A stretch of 50,965 nucleotides of DNA from an uncultured Spartobacteria bacterium. Lineage in GTDB: Bacteria; Verrucomicrobiota; Verrucomicrobiia; Chthoniobacterales; Chthoniobacteraceae. The DNA is taken from NCBI GenBank assembly GCA_903901425.1, contig CAIURC010000025.1, positions 1 to 50,965 on the forward strand, given 5' to 3'. The notes beneath the pieces are model-generated. The model saw nothing but the letters and a program-made list of their open reading frames with translations. It was not told the DNA's origin and did no database searches. Every line of letters begins with the position of its first letter. Positions within the stretch are counted from its first letter, which is position 1. The translations under genes were made by a program, and so were the position numbers. This document shows positions 1-6,015 of this stretch, in pieces.

Positions 1-397
1 AGCCTCGTCTTTTCCCATTGACCTCTCCCCGATCCGCTCTTTAACCAATCAACAACACCCCGCACGCCATAGCTTATTTCGACCGAATTTTGGCCGGAAA
101 ATGGGGTCCACCATACCTCGCAATTTTCGGAACCAGATGGTTCGGGATAAGATTGCAAAGTTGTCGGAGGACACTCAGGCTGGACGGCGTCGAGGTTTTT
201 GTTTTTTTCGCCCCTGCCGAGTGGCAGGTTTTCAAACATACCTCGACACTTTTTTTGCCTCAGCTGTGGGATGGCTGTGTATCCGAAACAAGAAATGTAT
301 AATCTACCAATCCGGGCGCGGCATGAAAAATGGGATCGAGATATGTGTAGTATTCGACAAACTTTGAACGCTTAAGAAGTAGATTCATTCTTTTTTT
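1..397. other. Non-coding flank beyond the last integron cassette; no gene recognised
   Basis: I see no convincing gene here. The two short plus-strand frames (about 70 and 88 codons) overlap each other and resemble nothing I know. The stretch is T-rich with several poly-T runs around 200-260 and 391-397. It lies just outside the last recognisable attC site (398-499), so it is probably the genomic side of the cassette array or the decayed remains of an older cassette. Confidence 0.4.
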
Positions 398-499
398 GGC
401 TACCGACCCAAAGCTGAGCGACTGCGGAGGGCGGCGCGACGACTGCGCAAGCAGGTGACGTGACGGCCCGCAGCCGTTCGCTGGAGCGCAGGGTTAGGC
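398..499 (-). repeat. attC site, last in array (outer core degenerate)
   Basis: On the minus strand the site begins GCCTAAC (493-499) six bases after the stop of the 507-1004 gene. It ends in GGTAGCC (398-404) where the other copies have GTTAGRY. The body (GAGCGACTGCGGAG ... CCGTTCGCTGGAGCGC on plus) matches the family seen at 1753, 3057 and 4322. The mutated outer core suggests this end no longer recombines well. Confidence 0.8.
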
Positions 500-506
500 G
501 TTGCGG

Positions 507-1004
507 TCATTTGGATTCAGGGTGTTCATCGCGCCATTTTTGCTCATCGCGTTCGCAGTTGGAACAGATTCGGATGCGCGCTGTCTTGGAATCGCGGTTA
601 CTGACGACACAGCCGCCCCACGTCGAGTGTGCGGCGTGAGGAAAAAGACTGTGCCGAAGCTCCGGGTCAATCTCTCCAGGCGCAAGAAGTCGATTGCCGT
701 CCTTGTCGCGGAACATGGACATGGGCGTGCCGTAGTGGACGGGAACAATCTCGGCGCGCATATCGGTGCGGTGAACCTCGCAGACGGCAGGTTCGTAGGG
801 AATGAGGTCCATCGGTTCATCGGGCTTGAAGTCGTTCGAGTCGAAATCCGGCGGCTCGGCTGGAGGTGTCTTGAGATGCGAAACGTAGAGCAAACCGTCG
901 AGCCAGTGCTGAGGATGCGGACAAATCCAACCGTGCTGCACGGCCGCGAATAACGCGCAGGCGACAACAGCAAGGGAAGCGAGAAACCAGCGGAGCTTTT
1001 TCAC
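507..1004 (-). CDS. Cassette 7: small exported or membrane-anchored protein of unknown function
   Basis: The 165-residue product begins with basic residues (KKLR) and a hydrophobic stretch of about 18 residues (LASLAVVACALFAAV region), so it is exported or anchored in the membrane. I chose the GTG at 1004 because the open frame further upstream runs into the neighbouring attC and cannot belong to this cassette. Visible features are Cys and His clusters: ICPHPQHW just after the hydrophobic segment, and CSNCERDEQKW near the C-terminus. The C-terminal CxxC could bind a metal, but this is only a guess. The stop TGA sits six bases before the attC core, the same spacing and sequence as in cassette 1. 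Function unknown. Confidence 0.72.
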   Translation of the reverse strand: MKKLRWFLASLAVVACALFAAVQHGWICPHPQHWLDGLLYVSHLKTPPAEPPDFDSNDFKPDEPMDLIPYEPAVCEVHRTDMRAEIVPVHYGTPMSMFRDKDGNRLLAPGEIDPELRHSLFPHAAHSTWGGCVVSNRDSKTARIRICSNCERDEQKWRDEHPESK

Positions 1005-1018
1005 GGGACGCGAGCGAC

Positions 1019-1127
1019 GCCTAACGCCGAAGCTGAGTTGCGAAGGAATGCGGCCGGGCTTGCTGCTGGCGCAGCCCAGCAGCAAGCATGACGCATGTAA
1101 GGAGTTAGCTCCAGCGCTTGGTTAGGC
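1019..1127 (-). repeat. attC site (109 bp)
   Basis: Minus strand starts GCCTAAC (1121-1127) and ends GTTAGGC (1019-1025), both cores intact. The central part (GCTTGCTGCTGG ... CCAGCAGCAAGC on plus) is a strong hairpin. The sequence belongs with the site at 2171-2278 (shared GCATGACGCAT block) rather than with the shorter family at 1753 and 3057. Confidence 0.85.
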
Positions 1128-1146
1128 GGCGTAGGTTGCGGGTAAC

Positions 1147-1455
1147 TCATGTGCGCCTTACTGATAGGAGTGCCTCACAGTGCTCCACGACACCGGTGAG
1201 AATGTCGTCAGGACAAGCCGGATCGCCGACGAAAAGCAGAAAGTCGCCATACTGGTTATTGACGGTAAAAGCGTGGCTTCGGAATGAGAAGTCGAGCCAC
1301 ATCTCGGTTACGTTGTCGGTGACGTATTCTGTAATGGTCACTCCGGGTAACTGTGCGATATGCGTATGGAACTCGTCCCAGGAACACGTCTCAGGAAGCT
1401 CAGCGAAATGCCGAGAGCCATCGTGCATGGATGAGTTAAGTAGTGCCGTTCTCAT
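1147..1455 (-). CDS. Cassette 6: small protein of unknown function
   Basis: About 102 residues, without signal peptide or membrane segment. A longer frame starts at 1485 but its first codons read through the recombination core (1473-1479), so the internal ATG at 1455 is the better start. The product is mixed alpha/beta in appearance, with a central block rich in aromatic and acidic residues (EMWLDFSFRSHAF) and a C-terminal GDPACPDDIL motif. I do not recognise the family. Position between two attC-type sites marks it as cassette cargo. Confidence 0.65.
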   Translation of the reverse strand: MRTALLNSSMHDGSRHFAELPETCSWDEFHTHIAQLPGVTITEYVTDNVTEMWLDFSFRSHAFTVNNQYGDFLLFVGDPACPDDILTGVVEHCEALLSVRRT

Positions 1456-1472
1456 TGTAGATGTTCGGATAA

Positions 1473-1501
1473 ACCTAACGCCCATTTAAGCGTCTGGTTT
1501 A
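1473..1501 (-). repeat. Very short, degenerate attC-like junction
   Basis: Between the 78-codon gene (stop at 1499) and the next cassette only about 30 bp remain. The minus strand has a GTTAGGT core (1473-1479) and a small hairpin (ACGC ... GCGT, 1479-1493), but no full-length attC body. It is either a deletion derivative that fused two cassettes or a minimal site. Confidence 0.5.
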
Positions 1502-1735
1502 AGGTTGTCTTTCTGCTTGGCTTTTGGTTGGGGTAGGACTGTTAAACCCTCCGGGAGCGTCGTCTTCAATCTCGGCAATAATGCCGTTAACGATCATGGA
1601 ACCGATCACAATTGCAAATACTCCCCAAAACGGAAAACCAATCCAATGGTTGATGCCCCAAGCTATCAATGTCGCAACCGATAATCCAATAACTGCCGGT
1701 ATCGGCGCGAATTTGAGGTTTTTGAGTTTCATCAT
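1499..1735 (-). CDS. Cassette 5: small membrane protein of unknown function
   Basis: 78 residues with two predicted membrane segments, roughly residues 12-30 (PIPAVIGLSVATLIAWGI) and 34-52 (FPFWGVFAIVIGSMIVNGI), followed by a hydrophilic tail rich in acidic residues and Pro. The start codon lies 18 bp inside the GTTAGGC core at 1753-1759, typical of a cassette with almost no leader. No family recognised. Confidence 0.65.
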   Translation of the reverse strand: MMKLKNLKFAPIPAVIGLSVATLIAWGINHWIGFPFWGVFAIVIGSMIVNGIIAEIEDDAPGGFNSPTPTKSQAERQP

Positions 1736-1752
1736 AAAGGTGCGTGCAAAGC

Positions 1753-1855
1753 GCCTAACGACCCAAGCTCAGCGACGGCGCAGGGACAGCAGCGGAGGCT
1801 GCGCAAGCAGCCGGCGTAACGGCCAGCATCCGTTCGCTGCAGCGCCTTGTGCGGC
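1753..1855 (-). repeat. attC site (about 103 bp, one core degenerate)
   Basis: On plus the site starts GCCTAACGACCCAAGCTCAG (intact outer core 1753-1759) and runs through CCGTTCGCTGCAGCGCC. The inner core is TTGTGCGGC instead of GTTAGGC, so one arm is eroded. The central GGCTGCGCAAGCAGCC is a hairpin. Confidence 0.75.
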
Positions 1856-1905
1856 TCCGTTGTTTGAGTTTCTGAATTCTGGAAAAGCATTAACTTGAAT
1901 TAAAA

Positions 1906-2163
1906 CTAACGCTTAAAAATAAAACGTATCGCATCCCAAATTCCGGCATATTTCTGATTACGGCCGATATAATTTTCGAGAACGTAAAATAGATAATAAT
2001 AGAACCGGCAAAAACCCCAGATTGCAACCGCCAACAAAAAAGCGGTTCTGAAATTTTGGCTTTCGAATAATATCGTGCCACTCGCCAACATGCCAATCAG
2101 CAAAAACAGAAAACCCTTCGCGTGAAGCAATCGCTTACTTTTAATATCACGAAATAGGGTCAT
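1906..2163 (-). CDS. Cassette 4: small membrane protein of unknown function
   Basis: 85 residues, AT-rich coding sequence unlike the GC-rich backbone. A basic N-terminus (about 16 residues) precedes two hydrophobic segments, about 17-32 (GFLFLLIGMLASGTIL) and 39-60, the second full of aromatic residues (FCRFYYYLFY). The ATG lies eight bases after the attC core at 2171-2177. No recognised family. Base composition and context say it was acquired as a cassette. Confidence 0.65.
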   Translation of the reverse strand: MTLFRDIKSKRLLHAKGFLFLLIGMLASGTILFESQNFRTAFLLAVAIWGFCRFYYYLFYVLENYIGRNQKYAGIWDAIRFIFKR

Positions 2164-2170
2164 AATTTTT

Positions 2171-2278
2171 GCCTAACGCCAGAACTGAGCGACGCCCGGA
2201 ATGCGGCGGGCCGGCTGCTGCGAAGCGAGCAGTCCGCATGACGCATATAGGGCGTTCTTCTCCAGTGACTTGTTAGGC
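2171..2278 (-). repeat. attC site (108 bp)
   Basis: Both cores intact: GCCTAAC (2171-2177 on plus) and GTTAGGC (2272-2278). Between them lie GAGCGACGCCCGGAATGCGG and the shared GCATGACGCAT block, plus a central hairpin (GGCTGCTGCGAAGCGAGCAG). Closest relative in the array is 1019-1127. Confidence 0.87.
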
Positions 2279-2377
2279 AACGTAGGGTTCAAAGAGTGCG
2301 GATGATAACATGGAGCCTTCTGGAATCGTAGTTTGTCGCCTGTTGGATTCAGAGTATCTCCTCAACAACGTCTCCTG

Positions 2378-2983
2378 CTAGGTCCCACAGTTATACTCCA
2401 TGCATTTTTTCATCCGCACGACAGGTAGATTTAAACTGTCGCCCATCGGAATGTCGTAACGCTCCACGACTGAGTAACCGAACGATACGTAAAGCGGTTC
2501 TCCCGCAAGTGTCGCTACGATGTCCACGGTGCGAAAGCCCGACTCCCTAATCGCTCGTTCACAAGCGATCATAATACTGCGTCCAATGCCACGCCGCGCC
2601 CAAGCAGGGTGAACGAAAAAAGCACGAACGCGCGCTGCATCTCGTTTTGGATCGAGCTCTTGATCAGGCTCGGTTCGATGTCCGTCACTACCGTAAAGAG
2701 ATCGGCGCTTGCTCCACCCGCCGCAGCCCACAATCTGGCCAGCATACTCGACGAGAAAATAAGTGCTGTCGCGAATGAGCTGCCGATCAACCCCGAAAAT
2801 CGGTCCTAACGCTGCTTCCATCTGTGCCGGAGAATAGTGAGGAGCCTGAAGGGACCGAACCGAAATAGGAATCAGTGCCTCCAATGTAGGGATGTCGTCC
2901 TCGCGTGCCAATCGTGGTTGCCAATCGATCGTATTCTCAGGCTGCACGGCCATAAGACTTCCACTAATAAGGATTTTTTTCAT
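2378..2983 (-). CDS. Cassette 3: GNAT family N-acetyltransferase
   Basis: 201 residues from the outer ATG; an inner ATG at 2953 has a better ribosome site (GGAAG just upstream) and would give 191. The GNAT fold is shown by the acetyl-CoA loop: VRAFFVHPAWARRGIGRSIM has the R-R-G-x-G-R pattern after a beta strand, followed by an amphipathic helix and the late motif PLYVSFGYSVVERYDI, where the FGY of motif B is typical. These enzymes move an acetyl group from acetyl-CoA to an amine; the substrate cannot be told. GNATs are common integron cargo, some conferring antibiotic tolerance, but nothing here identifies a resistance enzyme. About 100 bp of non-coding sequence separates its stop from the attC at 2171. 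Confidence 0.85.
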   Translation of the reverse strand: MKKILISGSLMAVQPENTIDWQPRLAREDDIPTLEALIPISVRSLQAPHYSPAQMEAALGPIFGVDRQLIRDSTYFLVEYAGQIVGCGGWSKRRSLYGSDGHRTEPDQELDPKRDAARVRAFFVHPAWARRGIGRSIMIACERAIRESGFRTVDIVATLAGEPLYVSFGYSVVERYDIPMGDSLNLPVVRMKKCMEYNCGT

Positions 2984-3056
2984 TTATTGCACGTAGTGTA
3001 GCCAATAATGGATCTAATTGCGTTTATGTTATTCTACCGCAATGTGGCGAACACAA

Positions 3057-3158
3057 ACCTAACGAAACAAACTCAGCGACGGCGTAGGAACGGCGCGGCG
3101 GCTGCCCAAGCAGCCGACGTGACGGCCCGGAGCCGTTCGCTGCAGCGCATGGTTATAT
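3057..3158 (-). repeat. attC site (about 102 bp)
   Basis: Plus strand begins ACCTAAC (3057-3063), body CTCAGCGACGGCG ... GCCGTTCGCTGCAGCGC, and ends GGTTATAT, a slightly degenerate inner core. GGCTGCCCAAGCAGCC is the loop hairpin. Same family as 398, 1753 and 4322. Confidence 0.83.
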
Positions 3159-3197
3159 TGCTTGGTGTGGATAGCATATAGGATAACTACTAGAGGC

Positions 3198-4271
3198 CTA
3201 TTTTTGTCCGCTGCATAGCCCCCTGTCCGGCGATAGAGTTTGGAAAGCCTCTTTAGTGCCGGAAAGCTTGATTTCAAACTTACTCTGATACCTCTTTGCA
3301 GTCTCTATTGAGACTCCATTTATTCTTTCCCCGCAGGCTTTTCCGGGCAATCCTGTAAGTTTCTCGAAAAAATAGAGCTCCTCAGCGGCTGCGCCTCCAG
3401 ATGGTTCCGAGAGTAGAAATTTCTCATCCTTCCATGTGAATTCTATTTTGGCGAATTCAACTTCGTTTATCAAGACAGTCGTGGTTTCGCTGTCTTCTGG
3501 TTGAACGACCCTGTAATGTTTCTCACCTACTGGCGAAGCTGGTGTCGTATCTATAGTGAATCTGGTCGGTCCCATATCTGATTCGTTCACATTTCCGTTT
3601 GTCCAGGTTAGATATTGAATCGGATAGTCATTGATCCACTTGTGGTAAATATTTTGTGTCCACCATGATTTGCGTCCGGAGGATTCATGGGTGATCAAAT
3701 ATCCAGCTGCTGTATCTGGTTCGCCGTCGCCACTGCTGGCGACAAGTTTAATATTTCTCTTATCACGGGTGGGAACGGCGATTTCGTACCCCAATCGATA
3801 ACCATCATTATTGAATGCGATAAGGAGGGCAATTGATTTGTCCGGTCCCACTGGCTTTATCGAAAAAGGCTGTTTCGTAGGCGCAATATGAAAGAACCCA
3901 CGATCCTCCCTTTGTGCACCTTCTGGAAGCCAGCAGGGAGTAAGATCCCATGCTTCCCTAAACTTCCATCTATTTCCGATCCATTCCAAATATGCTGTCT
4001 TTGATTTTGCTTCGGCGATTGCCCAAATATGTCCATCCCTAAATATTTCCCCCCAGATAACAAATCGTTCACCCGGCAGGATCGCTGTATTGACCTGATT
4101 TTTTGATTTTTGTGGCTTTATGTCCTTTAGCGCATTCTCAACATCGATTTGTATTTCTGAAATAAGATCAGACGGAATTGTAGATGCTGGTTGACTGGGC
4201 ATTGCAAATGCAACGTTCAGGCAAGCCAGCACTGCCGAAAGAATGCAAATTGCGGATTTGGGAAGTAGCAT
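3198..4271 (-). CDS. Cassette 2: exported protein of unknown function
   Basis: About 357 residues from the ATG at 4271; a GTG at 4304 would add 11. The N-terminus is a clear signal peptide (KSAICILSAVLACLNVAFA, cleavage after AFA), so the protein works outside the cytoplasm. The mature part is rich in aromatic residues and beta-strand-like patterns (WGEIFRDGHIWAIAEAKSK, YLEWIGNRWKF). No catalytic motif or known domain is visible. The gene is distinctly AT-rich compared with tex and later genes. It is the largest cargo gene. Function unknown. Confidence 0.75.
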   Translation of the reverse strand: MLLPKSAICILSAVLACLNVAFAMPSQPASTIPSDLISEIQIDVENALKDIKPQKSKNQVNTAILPGERFVIWGEIFRDGHIWAIAEAKSKTAYLEWIGNRWKFREAWDLTPCWLPEGAQREDRGFFHIAPTKQPFSIKPVGPDKSIALLIAFNNDGYRLGYEIAVPTRDKRNIKLVASSGDGEPDTAAGYLITHESSGRKSWWTQNIYHKWINDYPIQYLTWTNGNVNESDMGPTRFTIDTTPASPVGEKHYRVVQPEDSETTTVLINEVEFAKIEFTWKDEKFLLSEPSGGAAAEELYFFEKLTGLPGKACGERINGVSIETAKRYQSKFEIKLSGTKEAFQTLSPDRGLCSGQK

Positions 4272-4321
4272 GACTTGTCGGTGTAACAGTAATCGATTGA
4301 TCACGGCGAAGGTCTACAGCA

Positions 4322-4493
4322 ATCTAACGACCCCAAGCTCAGCGACTGCGGAGCGCGGCGCGGTAGCTGCGGGGTGGAGCAAAGAGAAAGCGAACGAGCG
4401 TAGGACAACGCCACGCTCGGACGAGACGGGTGCAAGCTAGAGAAAGCAGCTACCGTGACGCGCGGAGCAGTTCGCTGCAGCGCATGGTTAGGC
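4322..4493 (-). repeat. Long attC site (172 bp)
   Basis: Cores ATCTAAC (4322-4328 on plus) and GTTAGGC (4487-4493). The ends match the 102-bp family (CCAAGCTCAGCGACTGCGGAG ... TTCGCTGCAGCGCATGGTTAGGC), but the loop region is enlarged and closed by a perfect CGGTAGCTGC / GCAGCTACCG stem. Confidence 0.85.
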
Positions 4494-4500
4494 GTTGCGG

Positions 4501-5274
4501 TCATTTCTGTTGAAGCCATGCGAACAGAGAAGGTGCTACTCGGTCGTAGTCATTGTTATCGACGGTGACGAAAGACGAATCCGTCTGACTAAGCTTCGGG
4601 TCGGGTAGCGTGAGAAATACACCAGTGGCAAACGAATAAGAGTAGTTCTTGTCGTAGGCCCACGGGTCGGCAACGCCGTGGCGGGTGCTGCCACGCTGCC
4701 CGGCTGCGGTGAGAAATCCATCGTGGTTGCGGTCAACGGCGAAATGGATGCGAGAGCCCCACGGAGTAAAGACTCCTTCGGGAGTGATGCGGACCTTGTG
4801 TTTGCGGCCGCTGTGGTCGCGCATGTAGAGCGGCTCCGCCGCTCGCAATGCGTCGATGAAACCGGATACCTGCACCTCCTCGGAGTCATCGCTGAGGTAA
4901 GCAACTGCGGAAGGGTGCTCGCGGACGTAGCGGTAGAGAAAGAAGTTGATGAGGCCGCCACCGCCTGCCTGGTCGAACCACGCATAAGACGCATCATAGT
5001 TGGCCTCCCAGTTGAGCTTCTTGGCGACCATTGTGGCAGGCAACACAAGCGCGAGAACGGCAAGCAAGACGCCACTGCCACGGGAGTCTCGCGAACGCAC
5101 AATGTCGGCAAGACCAGCGATAAGTCCGATGACGGAGAAAATGAAACACGGATAGAACGCAAACGCTGCGAAAATCTCTCCGCCCGTGATCGAGGCCGGC
5201 GTATGTGCCGGGAACATGACGGCTGGAGTAAGGAGAGCCGAAATACCGACAGCGATGAAAAGAAAGCGCCTCAT
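4501..5274 (-). CDS. Cassette 1: membrane protein of unknown function
   Basis: 257 residues, the first cassette counted from the attI side. Three hydrophobic segments lie in the first third (about residues 4-22, 34-55 and 68-84), then a soluble domain of about 170 residues. The soluble part contains DRNHDGFLTAAGQ, an Asp-rich turn that resembles a calcium-binding loop, followed by an aromatic stretch (WAYDKNYSYSF). No family recognised. The start is 41 bp from the core at 5315-5321 with no obvious ribosome site, and expression would depend on a promoter upstream of the array. The final bases TGACCGCAACGCCTAACC are identical to those of cassette 7. Confidence 0.72.
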   Translation of the reverse strand: MRRFLFIAVGISALLTPAVMFPAHTPASITGGEIFAAFAFYPCFIFSVIGLIAGLADIVRSRDSRGSGVLLAVLALVLPATMVAKKLNWEANYDASYAWFDQAGGGGLINFFLYRYVREHPSAVAYLSDDSEEVQVSGFIDALRAAEPLYMRDHSGRKHKVRITPEGVFTPWGSRIHFAVDRNHDGFLTAAGQRGSTRHGVADPWAYDKNYSYSFATGVFLTLPDPKLSQTDSSFVTVDNNDYDRVAPSLFAWLQQK

Positions 5275-5314
5275 GCGGTTATCGGAGTCTCTGTCATGGG
5301 ATGCGGCGAGCAGC

Positions 5315-5400
5315 GCCTAACATGTATTATGCAGCTGCTGTAGATTTCTGCGGCTGCTGCACTATTGGGAACATGTTTATCTTTGTATATTATCAAACAT
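5315..5400 (-). other. Candidate attI-like end of the cassette array
   Basis: The first cassette begins at a GTTAGGC core (5315-5321). Upstream on the minus strand there is no attC body but an AGCAGC-rich segment (CAGCAGCCGC and CAGCAGCTGC, 5325-5360) and then an AT-rich stretch with an ATGTTT ... AAACAT inverted repeat (about 5371-5400) holding TTGATAATAT-like promoter sequence. This arrangement resembles the attI side of an integron, where cassettes insert and their promoter lies. No intI gene accompanies it, so the call stays tentative. Confidence 0.4.
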
Positions 5401-6015
5401 CCCAGAAGCAAGGCGAAACCCGCTGGGAGCATCGAGGGTGCGCAGAGGCATGGAGGAGGGGGCCAACACTCCGGGCCCCGCACCAGCAAATTAGCCGACT
5501 TGGCACACCCTTGCTTCGGGGAACCGGAGACACGGCCGTTCACTGAGGACCGTTCCCCTTTTTCAGAAGATATCGGCCAGATTGCGCACTGCAATCCCGC
5601 ATTTGTTCAAGGCAGAGTTGCTGGAGGATGGACCTACTAGACCTAATGGACTGGCTTGCTGACCCGGGGAGGCGGATGTTCTGTGGGGTGCAGAGATTCC
5701 TCGGATCGGCCGCAGCCAGATTTTGCACCACCGGCTGCCTCCGGATTCTATTTTTTATCCTGTCTCCATGCGTTTGCCTCCCCTTTCCATAAAAGAATCG
5801 TTGAGAGGTGGGTTTTTGGACTCAGGAAAGCTCCGCTTAAATTTTTAGGTTCATGGATCTCTGCAGAGCAGCAGAACCATTCCCAATTCCCCGGCAATCC
5901 AATCGCCCCCCCACCCTGGCCCGAACACTCCCCCCCCAACAAAAATCCCGGCCTCCCCTTTTCCGGCGGTTGACTCCGGGCTCGGACTCCCCATCATTTG
6001 CCCCCTTTCCCCGAC
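5322..6015. other. 694-bp intergenic region with no supported gene
   Basis: Between the cassette array and tex I find no ORF with recognisable homology. In particular there is no tyrosine-recombinase signature (no R..H-x-x-R or Tyr motif of an integrase) in either strand. The left end holds the attI-like segment, 5518-5563 holds a hairpin, and 5905-5940 is C-rich. It may be a decayed integrase locus or plain spacer carrying the tex promoter. Confidence 0.5.
5518..5563 (+). terminator. Possible terminator hairpin with T-run
   Basis: GGGGAAC (5518-5524) pairs perfectly with GTTCCCC (5552-5558), followed by TTTTT. The loop is long (27 nt), which weakens the call. No plus-strand gene precedes it in the window. 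Confidence 0.35.

Larger units (their letters stand above)
398..5321 (-). mobile_element. Integron gene-cassette array of seven cassettes (no integrase in window)
   Basis: Seven ORFs on the minus strand are each followed within about 150 bp by a long imperfect inverted repeat. These repeats start with GCCTAAC or a variant and end with GTTAGGC or GTTAGRY on the minus strand, the layout of integron attC sites. Recombination cores (AAC on the plus strand) fall near 5321, 4328, 3063, 2177, 1759, 1479, 1025 and about 404, giving cassettes of roughly 1.0, 1.27, 0.89, 0.42, 0.28, 0.46 and 0.62 kb. Cassette ORFs fill most of each unit and share one orientation, as expected. Several (1906-2163, 3198-4271) are clearly more AT-rich than the backbone, fitting transfer. 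The GC-rich tex gene follows at 6016 with no integrase between, so this is a CALIN-type array or an array cut off from its intI. Most cargo is of unknown function. Confidence 0.88.

Noticed and set aside
3059-3277. Short minus-strand frame reading NHALQRTAPGRHVGCLGSRR
   Set aside because: This is the translation of an attC site, a common false gene in cassette arrays. The same applies to 4301-4519.
398-4493. CRISPR array
   Set aside because: The repeats are long, varied inverted repeats at gene ends with spacing of 0.3-1.3 kb, not short identical repeats with uniform spacers. The nine-base tandem at 25369 has no spacers either.
5322-6015. Integron integrase remnant
   Set aside because: I read both strands for tyrosine-recombinase motifs and found none; only short meaningless frames.
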